From Nitratireductor indicus C115 (GTDB lineage Bacteria > Pseudomonadota > Alphaproteobacteria > Rhizobiales > Rhizobiaceae): DNA of 64,000 bases. Under the pieces are notes generated by a model. It ran no database searches, was not told the DNA's origin, and saw only the letters and a list, made by a program, of their open reading frames with translations. The DNA is taken from the NCBI RefSeq assembly GCF_000300515.1, contig NZ_AMSI01000005.1:62001-126000 (forward strand). The letters are read 5' to 3'. Both the position numbers and the translations under genes were made by a program. Below, piece after piece: positions 57,091 to 64,000 of this stretch; within the stretch, counting starts at the first letter, position 1; each line of letters starts with the position of its first letter.

Positions 57091-57600
57091 GTGCACAGGC
57101 TTTTTCTTCTCAGGCATGCAAAATCCGGCTGGGCAGCACCCGGAATGACCGATTTCGAACGCCCGCTAACGGCTTCGGGTATCTCCGATGCGGAAGCACT
57201 CGGCCGACATATGCGTGATTCCGGCCTTCTGCCCGACCTTGTCCTGTGCTCGACCGCCAGACGCGCACGCGAAACGCTCGACCGGGTTCTCTCGGTTTTC
57301 GGCGAGATGACACCGCGCATTATCCATGATGAAGAGCTCTACAATTCCGATGCCGCACGCTATGTGGAAATTATTCGGGAAGCGCCCGAAAATGCCGCCT
57401 TGCTGGTCGTTGGACATAACCCGGTGATGGAGGATTTAGCCTTCGCGCTTCCCAGAGGCGGCAATGCGGACGCGATGCGGCTTGCATCCTCCGGTTTTCC
57501 AACCTGCGGCCTTGCCGTCCTGGGCTTTGAAAACCCGCTGTCGGAACTCCAACCGGGAACCGGCAGCCTCGAAGCCTTCCTGAGACCTGAACGCGTCTGA
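57091..57600 (+). CDS. SixA-like phosphohistidine phosphatase
   Basis: Histidine-phosphatase protein of 169 residues. The nucleophile histidine lies in LLRHAKSGW near the N-terminus; the second arginine and histidine lie in CSTARRARETLD and VVGHNPVMEDLA. Related SixA removes phosphate from phosphohistidine in phosphorelay or phosphotransfer proteins. The GTG at 57091 is chosen because GGGAGG lies 9 bases upstream. It diverges from dksA and precedes ycjX by 156 bases. Confidence 0.88.
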   Translation: MHRLFLLRHAKSGWAAPGMTDFERPLTASGISDAEALGRHMRDSGLLPDLVLCSTARRARETLDRVLSVFGEMTPRIIHDEELYNSDAARYVEIIREAPENAALLVVGHNPVMEDLAFALPRGGNADAMRLASSGFPTCGLAVLGFENPLSELQPGTGSLEAFLRPERV

Positions 57601-57756
57601 GTCATGTTTTCCAGACAGGACCGGCACCTGCGGAACGCAGGAACTAATGGGCTCTGGGCGTATCAGCCGATAACGCGACATGCTTTTACGATGCCCTTCA
57701 ATCGCCAGATGAGTTTCCTATATGCAAGGCGCTGCATCTTTTGAGGAATTCGCCCG

Positions 57757-59214
57757 TTGGCATCGCTGACCACCTTCTCCGATGAAGCCCGGATAGCACT
57801 GGACACCCTGACGGGTCGAGCCGCCGGGATCGTGTCGCCATCGCTCAGGCTCGGCGTCACGGGTCTGTCGCGGGCGGGCAAGACCGTTTTCATCACCGCC
57901 TTTGTGCACAACCTGATCCATGGCGGGCGGCTTCCCATGTTCGACGCCCAGAAATCGGGGCGTTTGACCAAGGCTTATCTCGAACACCAGCCCGATGACA
58001 CCGTTCCCCGCTTTCAGTACGAGGATCACATCGCCGCTCTCGTCGATGAAAGGATCTGGCCTGAATCCACACGGGCCATCTCCGAATTGCGCCTGACGGT
58101 CGAATTCGAATCCGCCTCCGCCTGGAACCGTCTCTTTTCGCGCGGCAAACTGTCTTTCGACATCGTCGATTATCCCGGCGAGTGGCTGCTCGACCTGCCG
58201 CTTCTCGGAAAGAGCTATGCGGAATTTTCCGCGGAGGCACTTGAACTTGCCACGCTGCCGGCCCGGGCAGACCTTTCGGCGAAATGGCGGGCCCTCACCG
58301 AAGGGGCCGAACCCGACCAGCCGGCGGACGAGATGACGGCGCGGCGGCTTTTTGAAGCCTTTTCGGCCTATCTCAAAGCGTGCAAGGCCGACCATCGGGC
58401 CCTGTCGACGCTTCCGCCCGGGCGGTTTCTCATGCCGGGCGATCTCGACGGATCGCCCGCCCTCACCTTTGCGCCGCTCAAACCTGCCGGAAAGGCCAAA
58501 AACGGCTCCCTGCATGCGATGATGGAACGGCGTTACGAAGCCTACAAGACCCACGTCGTGCGCCCCTTCTTTCGCGAACATATCGCGCGGCTCGATCGGC
58601 AGATCGTGCTTGTAGACGCCATGCAGGCCATGAATGCGGGCGCAGAGGCGGTGGCCGATCTCGAACGCTCCATCACCGAAATCCTTTCCTGCTTCCGGCA
58701 AGGACGCGGCAATCTCCTGACCGGCCTCTTCTCGCACCGGATCGATCGCATCCTGATTGCGGCCACCAAGGCCGACCACATTCATCATGAAAGCCATGAC
58801 CGCTTGCAGGCCATCGTGCGGCGCCTGGCGGACCGGGCCATTGCGCGGGCCGACTTTTCAGGAGCCGCAGTGGATGTGCTTGCCATGGCTGCAGTTCGGG
58901 CAACCCGCGAAGGCACGGTAAAACAGGGCAAGGAAACGCTGCCCGTCATCATCGGCACCCCGCTTGCAGGCGAAACCATTGGCGGAGAAACTTTCAACGG
59001 TGAGGCGGAAACCGCCGTTTTTCCCGGCGACCTGCCGGAAAAGCCCGGACAGCTGTTTCAGGCCATGGAGCAACAGTCGCCGGAAGCACCGATACGTTTC
59101 GTTCGGTTTCGTCCGCCACGGCTGGAGCGCACCGCAGAGGGCGTTACGCTCTCCCTTCCCCATATACGCCTCGACCGGGCGCTGCAGTTCCTGATTGGAG
59201 ATCATCTGGCATGA
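57757..59214 (+). CDS. ycjX: YcjX-family P-loop ATPase/GTPase
   Basis: Protein of 485 residues of the DUF463 (YcjX) family. The Walker A motif GLSRAGKT is at residues 36-43; family segments include DIVDYPGEWLLDLPLLG and RVKYFRPP-like IRFVRFRPPRLER near the end. In E. coli ycjX belongs to the phage-shock regulon; the role is not settled. The start is a TTG at 57757 with GAGG 10 bases upstream. Its stop overlaps the next gene by four bases (ATGA). Confidence 0.9.
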   Translation: MASLTTFSDEARIALDTLTGRAAGIVSPSLRLGVTGLSRAGKTVFITAFVHNLIHGGRLPMFDAQKSGRLTKAYLEHQPDDTVPRFQYEDHIAALVDERIWPESTRAISELRLTVEFESASAWNRLFSRGKLSFDIVDYPGEWLLDLPLLGKSYAEFSAEALELATLPARADLSAKWRALTEGAEPDQPADEMTARRLFEAFSAYLKACKADHRALSTLPPGRFLMPGDLDGSPALTFAPLKPAGKAKNGSLHAMMERRYEAYKTHVVRPFFREHIARLDRQIVLVDAMQAMNAGAEAVADLERSITEILSCFRQGRGNLLTGLFSHRIDRILIAATKADHIHHESHDRLQAIVRRLADRAIARADFSGAAVDVLAMAAVRATREGTVKQGKETLPVIIGTPLAGETIGGETFNGEAETAVFPGDLPEKPGQLFQAMEQQSPEAPIRFVRFRPPRLERTAEGVTLSLPHIRLDRALQFLIGDHLA

Positions 59215-60278
59215 GCCGCCCGCCAGCCGCGTTCCCTATCGAGCCCCCAACGCCGGAACCTGAAGAAAAGCCAGCTGCGAAGCGCAAGCCCCGCGCCATC
59301 GACCCGCAGAAGGCGGTGGCCGTGCGCGTGGACCCGCAGGACTATTTCGAGGAGACAGATCTGGCCCTTGCGGAGCTGCCGCCAGTGCCGCCGCGCCGGC
59401 GCTCATGGCTTGCGCGGATTTTCTTCGGGGCTTTCGGTCTCCTGATTTCGCTCGCCATCGGCCTGTGGACAGATCGGCTGATACGCGATCTCTTCACCCG
59501 TGCCGACTGGCTCGGCTGGCTGGCGCTCGCGGCTGCGGGCATTGCCGTGTTCGCCCTTGCCGCAATCGTTGCGCGCGAGGCCCTGGCGCTGATGCGCCTT
59601 GCCTCGATCGAAGAAGTGCGGCGCGATGCCGACGACGCCATACTGCGCGACGATGCCAAGGCTGCGCGCAAGACGGTCGAGCACCTCACCTCGCTACTGG
59701 CCGCCAAGCCCGAAACCGCGCACGGACGCCGGACACTGGCCGGGCTGAAGGACGATATCATCGACGGCTCCGATCTCATGGCCCTGGCGGAAAAGGAGCT
59801 GATGGCGCCGCTCGATGCGCTCGCCCGCAAGCAGGTGCTGGACGCTGCCAAACGGGTTTCCGTGGTGACGGCTGTGTCGCCCCGCGCACTGGTCGATGTC
59901 GCCTATGTGGTTTTCGAGGCAGCGAGGCTTACCCGGCGTATTGCCGACATCTATGGCGGCCGACCGGGCTTTCTGGGCTTCCTGCATCTGGTGCGCAACA
60001 TTCTGGCGCATCTCGCCGTCACCGGGTCCATGGCCGCCGGTGAGACACTGGTGCAACAGGTGGTCGGACACGGTCTGGCGGCGAGGCTTTCCGCCAAGCT
60101 TGGCGAAGGGGTTGTCAATGGCATGATGACCGCGCGCATCGGCATCGCCGCCATGGCGGCCGCCCGCCCCCTCTCCTTCAATGCCCTGCCCCGGCCAGGC
60201 ATAGGAGACTTCCTGAAAGCGCTGACGAGCTTCACGGCGCAGAAGGCGAACGGTAAGGATCCCGAACAGCAACGGTAA
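59211..60278 (+). CDS. ycjF: YcjF/UPF0283-family membrane protein (TIGR01620)
   Basis: Protein of 355 residues. A proline-rich, charged N-terminal part (1-60) is followed by two membrane helices (about 66-88 and 98-120) and a DUF697-like C-terminal half with PRALVDVAYVVFEAARLTRR and a GxSG-free helical end. It is the usual partner of YcjX; the two overlap by four bases, so they are translated together. A complex of the two at the inner membrane is inference. Confidence 0.9.
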   Translation: MSRPPAAFPIEPPTPEPEEKPAAKRKPRAIDPQKAVAVRVDPQDYFEETDLALAELPPVPPRRRSWLARIFFGAFGLLISLAIGLWTDRLIRDLFTRADWLGWLALAAAGIAVFALAAIVAREALALMRLASIEEVRRDADDAILRDDAKAARKTVEHLTSLLAAKPETAHGRRTLAGLKDDIIDGSDLMALAEKELMAPLDALARKQVLDAAKRVSVVTAVSPRALVDVAYVVFEAARLTRRIADIYGGRPGFLGFLHLVRNILAHLAVTGSMAAGETLVQQVVGHGLAARLSAKLGEGVVNGMMTARIGIAAMAAARPLSFNALPRPGIGDFLKALTSFTAQKANGKDPEQQR

Positions 60279-60399
60279 GTCCCGGCTGAAGATAAAAGCG
60301 GCTCTTCGATTTGCCGGCGCGCTATGGTAGACAAAGCGTTAACCAATCTGCTGCATGGTTCTTGCAACCCCTGTCCGAATGAACTGGTGCCGTCTCGTC

Positions 60400-60945
60400 A
60401 TGCTGAAAACCGCGCTGAAGATCGCTCTCGCCACCATCGCAGCCGCGCCGCTGGCCGGCCTTGCAACGAAGGCGGACGCCTCCGAGCGCGAGAAGGTGTT
60501 TTTCCAGTCAGTCGAAGGATCGTGGTCAGGGCCCGGCGAGATCGTCGCGGGTAAGTATAAGGGCACCAAATTCGTCTGCAATTTCGACGGCGACACGCCG
60601 CAGGGCGGTGTGGGAATGGCGCTCGACGGCAATTGCCGCGTGGGCGTTTTCACACAACCCATGAAGGCCAGCGTGGTTCGCGGCAAAGGCGGCTTCAAGG
60701 GCACATTCCTTGATGGGGCCGCCGGCAAGGGGCTCGATGTGACGAGCGGCAAGGTCATCGGCAATGACGTCATCTTCGCTCTCAACCGCTCCTCGCTCAG
60801 CGGCGCAATGCGCGCGCGCATCACCGGGCGCGATACGATGCAGATCACCATATCGGTGAAGGTCGAGGAAGAGATGGTGCCGGTGATCGGCATGAAGCTG
60901 AAGCGCGTCGATACGGGTGCGGTCGGCGCAATCGCCCGCGACTGA
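60400..60945 (+). CDS. Conserved secreted hypothetical protein
   Basis: Protein of 181 residues with a signal peptide (about 1-28, ATKADASE). The mature part (SVEGSWSGPGEIVAGKYKGT, then repeated glycine-rich strands such as VVRGKGGFKGTFLDGAAGKG) suggests an all-beta, lipocalin- or calycin-like barrel, but I do not recognise the family. One possible disulfide joins VCNFD and GNCRV. Start uncertain: ATG codons at 60379 and 60355 are also in frame. It lies downstream of ycjXF. Confidence 0.75.
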   Translation: MLKTALKIALATIAAAPLAGLATKADASEREKVFFQSVEGSWSGPGEIVAGKYKGTKFVCNFDGDTPQGGVGMALDGNCRVGVFTQPMKASVVRGKGGFKGTFLDGAAGKGLDVTSGKVIGNDVIFALNRSSLSGAMRARITGRDTMQITISVKVEEEMVPVIGMKLKRVDTGAVGAIARD

Positions 60946-61044
60946 GCCTGACGCGCCGTGCATCTTTTCGCACTTGCATCGGATTCCTGAACTTCCTGTC
61001 GTCCGTGTTCAGGCAGCCCGCAAGCGTTGCGGCTGCCCAATGCT

Positions 61045-61551
61045 TCATTTCCACCAATCTTGCGGGCGCGCGACACGCTCCAGGCCGACTCGGTCAACGG
61101 TCTCCAGCCAGGACGCAATGCTGCGGCCCTCGACCAGCCGTTGCGGGGCCAGTTCCGCCAGCGGCTCCAGCACGAAGGCCCGTTGCGTCATGCGCGGATG
61201 GGGGATGGCAAGCCCCTCTTCATTCACCATACGATCATCGTAAAGCAGGATATCGATATCGATGGAACGCGGTCCCCAGCGCTCGTCGCGCACCCTTTTT
61301 AGGCTGCGCTCCATGTCGAGACAGGCCGCCAGCAGCGCATGCGGCTCCAGATCTGTCCGGATATGGGCGGCGGCATTGAGAAAATCGGGCTGGTCGACCT
61401 TACCCCAGGGAGGGGTGCGATAAAGAGAGGAAACGGCGACGACCTCGGTATCGCCGCGCCTATCAAGCATGCTCAAAACGGAGTGTATGGCAGCTTGCGG
61501 ATTGCCGATATTGCCACCAAGGCCCAGATAGACGTCGTGCGTAGCCTTCAT
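61045..61551 (-). CDS. folK: 2-amino-4-hydroxy-6-hydroxymethyldihydropteridine pyrophosphokinase
   Basis: HPPK of 168 residues in folate synthesis. It begins VYLGLGGNIGNPQAAI, and the catalytic signature is LKRVRDERWGPRSIDIDILL with YDD following. It starts 1 base after folB and ends the folP-folB-folK operon. Confidence 0.96.
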   Translation of the reverse strand: MKATHDVYLGLGGNIGNPQAAIHSVLSMLDRRGDTEVVAVSSLYRTPPWGKVDQPDFLNAAAHIRTDLEPHALLAACLDMERSLKRVRDERWGPRSIDIDILLYDDRMVNEEGLAIPHPRMTQRAFVLEPLAELAPQRLVEGRSIASWLETVDRVGLERVARPQDWWK

Positions 61552-61552
61552 G

Positions 61553-61915
61553 CTATTGGGGCCAAACCACCGTCACCTCGACGTAGTCGAGAACGCCAGG
61601 GACTGGTGCGTTGGGCTTACGGATGGTGATTTCGGCACTGCTTATCTCGCGGAAACGCGCCGTTAAGGCCTGCGCTACCTCGAGCGCCAGCGCTTCTATC
61701 AGAAAACGGCGCTGGCCGGTGACGATCTCCTCGATCACCTTGAAGGCAACACCGTAGTCCACGGTGCCTTCGAGAGAATCATCGCTCAGTGCACGGCCTG
61801 GCTCGACCGTGAGCACAGCATCGACATAAAAACGCTGTCCGAGGCGCTCTTCTTCATCGTGCACGCCGTGACGGGCGAAGAACGCGCAATTCTGCATCCG
61901 GATTACATATTTCAT
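61553..61915 (-). CDS. folB: Dihydroneopterin aldolase
   Basis: Enzyme of 120 residues that makes 6-hydroxymethyldihydropterin. The start MKYVIRMQNCAFFARHGVHD with EEERLGQRFYVD contains the active-site glutamate; the later EALALEVAQAL and KPNAPVPGVLDYVEV are typical. The ATG at 61915 overlaps the folP stop codon (ATGA), which supports it over the ATG at 61927. Confidence 0.95.
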   Translation of the reverse strand: MKYVIRMQNCAFFARHGVHDEEERLGQRFYVDAVLTVEPGRALSDDSLEGTVDYGVAFKVIEEIVTGQRRFLIEALALEVAQALTARFREISSAEITIRKPNAPVPGVLDYVEVTVVWPQ

Positions 61916-62766
61916 CTGTTCCACCATCCTTCGCCCGAAGCATTGAGCATAGCATCGGCAACCTTCAGGGCATCTGTGTTCATTGCAACATCGTGCACAC
62001 GGAAGGCGGCTGCGCCCTTTAGCCTCAGCGCGACACTCGTCGCGGCCGTTCCCGCATCGCGTTCCTCGGCAGCCTCGCGACCCGTCATATGGCCGACGAA
62101 GCGTTTGCGCGAGGTGCCCACGAGCAATGGAAAGCCCAGAGCCGACAATTCGCCAAGCCGGTTCATCAGCTCGATATTCTCATCCGCCTCCTTGGCGAAG
62201 CCAAAACCGGGATCAAGCAGGATCGCCTCTTCGTCAATACCGGCATCACGCGCGATTTCTATCGAACGATGCAGGAAAACATACTGATCCTCGATGACAT
62301 CCGGCAATTTCTCCCGCTCCCGCCCCGTATGCATGATGACAAGCCCGGCGCCCGTTGCCGCGGCGACACGGGCAATGCCGGGCTCTCGCTGGAGACCCCA
62401 CACGTCGTTGACGATGTGAGCGCCTGCGGAAACGGCAAGCCGCGCGGTTTCCTCGCGATACGTGTCAACGGAGAGGATTGCACCCGTTTCCGCAGCCAGC
62501 CTCTCGATAACGGGCAGGACACGATCCTGCTCTTCTGCTGAGGATACCGCTGCGGCGCCGGGCCTGGTCGATTCACCGCCTATGTCGATGATATCGGCCC
62601 CCTCGGCGATCATCCGGCGGGCCTGAGCGAGCGCATTTTCAAGTTGAGCATAATGACCGCCATCGGAAAAGCTGTCAGGCGTCACGTTGAGAATGCCCAT
62701 CACAAGCGCCCGTTCGCCCAGAGCGAGGCTGCGCCCGTGCGCAAGTTTCCAGGACCGGATTGTCAT
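61912..62766 (-). CDS. folP: Dihydropteroate synthase
   Basis: Target enzyme of sulfonamides, 284 residues, joining p-aminobenzoate to the pterin. Signatures: MGILNVTPDSFSDGG, DIGGESTRPGA, LDPGFGFAKEADEN, and LLVGTSRKRFVG. It heads the folP-folB-folK operon, with four-base and one-base junctions. It diverges from the DUF922 gene. Confidence 0.96.
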   Translation of the reverse strand: MTIRSWKLAHGRSLALGERALVMGILNVTPDSFSDGGHYAQLENALAQARRMIAEGADIIDIGGESTRPGAAAVSSAEEQDRVLPVIERLAAETGAILSVDTYREETARLAVSAGAHIVNDVWGLQREPGIARVAAATGAGLVIMHTGREREKLPDVIEDQYVFLHRSIEIARDAGIDEEAILLDPGFGFAKEADENIELMNRLGELSALGFPLLVGTSRKRFVGHMTGREAAEERDAGTAATSVALRLKGAAAFRVHDVAMNTDALKVADAMLNASGEGWWNR

Positions 62767-62938
62767 CGGCTTTTCCGCGGTTCGATCTCGTCGCGCCGTA
62801 TGTGCGGCGCAATGCTGCCAAAATCAATGCCCACATATAGCTGTTGTGCTTGTCAGCACGATGTTCTGCCAGGAAATTCGCCAGAAAATTCGATTGCCAG
62901 AACAGACGCCAGGCCGCAGGCTGTATCGGGGAATCGCC

Positions 62939-63553
62939 ATGAAGAACATCGCACTGTCACTCGCCCTTCTTGCCGCGCTCTGCGCACCGGCGTCTGCCGC
63001 CAATGTGGCGCGGAGCTACACGTATTTTTCGATCGGCGGAAAATCGCTGAGCGACATCGAACAGCAGTTGCGGTCGCGCGGGCCACATGTGCAAAGCACC
63101 GGCCAGCGCCATCCGGGGGCAACGCGGATGGAGTTCACCACCAAAGTCAGTTACGCCGAAACCAAGGGAAATTGCCGGGTTTCCAAGGCCGCCGTTTCCG
63201 TGAAGGCCAACGTATTCCTGCCGAAATGGCGCAATCGCCGCACTGCCGACCGTGAAACGGCTTTGATCTGGGATACACTCTCGCGCGACATCAAGCGCCA
63301 CGAAGACAGCCACATCAGCATTGCCAAGCGCTATGCACGCAAGATCGAAGATACGGTCGAAGCGCTGCCCTATCGCTCGTCCTGCAGCAAACTGCAGGAG
63401 ATCGCCCAGAAGGAGACCGCGCGCATCCTGGAAGAACACGATGCGGCGCAGGAGAAATTCGACCGGATCGAGAGCCACAATTTCGAGGATCGCCTCATGC
63501 GGCTTCTGAACTACCGGCTGGATCAGATTTCAAAGGGCCGCCTGCCCGGCTGA
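62939..63553 (+). CDS. DUF922 secreted zinc-dependent protease
   Basis: Protein of 204 residues with a signal peptide (about 1-20, APASA). The zinc motif HEDSH is at residues 121-125 in DIKRHEDSHISIAKRYARKI, in an HExxH context typical of DUF922. Two cysteines (KGNCRVS, RSSCSKL) may pair. It probably acts in the periplasm; substrate unknown. An ATG at 62939 after AATCGCC is used. Confidence 0.87.
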   Translation: MKNIALSLALLAALCAPASAANVARSYTYFSIGGKSLSDIEQQLRSRGPHVQSTGQRHPGATRMEFTTKVSYAETKGNCRVSKAAVSVKANVFLPKWRNRRTADRETALIWDTLSRDIKRHEDSHISIAKRYARKIEDTVEALPYRSSCSKLQEIAQKETARILEEHDAAQEKFDRIESHNFEDRLMRLLNYRLDQISKGRLPG

Positions 63554-63602
63554 CGAGACCCGACGGCTCGCACGGATCGCCTTTTTGACAATGAATGCCT
63601 GC

Positions 63603-63995
<393 letters not shown>

Positions 63996-64000
63996 TCAAG

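Overview
The window reads as core chromosome of an alphaproteobacterium of the order Hyphomicrobiales (Rhizobiales), most like the Phyllobacteriaceae/Brucellaceae side of it. The evidence is a GC-rich coding sequence, a 14-gene-type complex I operon with the alphaproteobacterial NuoE tail, an NDUFA12 homologue, CckA, a DksA that lacks most zinc cysteines, the order rne / amiC-mrcA-prfB, and short intergenic palindromes of the RIME/BRIME kind. I see no prophage, insertion sequence, CRISPR array or integrated island. This is inference from gene content; no database was searched.

Layout. 1-10513 (minus): nuoA to nuoL of NADH:quinone oxidoreductase, nuoL cut by the left edge. 10884-15147: a YcaQ-type DNA glycosylase, an AT-rich gap, a TadE/TadG pair and an orphan barstar-like gene. 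15314-15650: tRNA-Asp and tRNA-Val, then a small glycosyltransferase. 16736-21993 (minus): amiC, mrcA, prfB (prfB with a +1 programmed frameshift), divergent from rne. 25604-31112 (plus): M48 protease, DsbA-like protein, aroQ-accB-accC, aat. 31223-35595 (minus): gatB, two GNAT genes, NDUFA12, DUF2155 and a class D beta-lactamase homologue. 35722-41827: a TopAI/YjhX homologue with a structured leader, a CBS protein, a rhomboid protease with a terminator just ahead of it, a PAS protein, a tandem PilZ protein, a dehalogenase, a LapG-like cysteine protease and a gamma-carbonic anhydrase. 42157-50882: small conserved genes, cysE, enoyl-CoA hydratase, two overlapping alpha/beta hydrolases, DUF192, a double cold-shock protein, gloA and pccB. 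51081-64000: pncB, cckA, fliO, dksA, sixA-like, ycjX-ycjF, folP-folB-folK, a DUF922 protease and a 2Fe-2S ferredoxin.

How genes work together. The nuo operon and the distant NDUFA12 gene serve respiratory complex I. accB/accC feed fatty-acid synthesis, while pccB and the enoyl-CoA hydratase point to acyl-CoA catabolism. amiC, mrcA and the DUF922 and M48 proteases act on the envelope. The PAS, tandem PilZ and LapG-like genes, with TadE/TadG, suggest surface attachment.

The most interesting observations are regulatory. The topAI/yjhX homologue has an 8-codon upstream ORF followed by mutually exclusive hairpins, which recalls the leader-peptide control known for E. coli topAI. The rhomboid gene is preceded, 28 bases before its start codon, by a strong intrinsic terminator overlapped by a short reading frame, which is attenuator-like. 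Both are inferences from sequence that need RNA-level tests.
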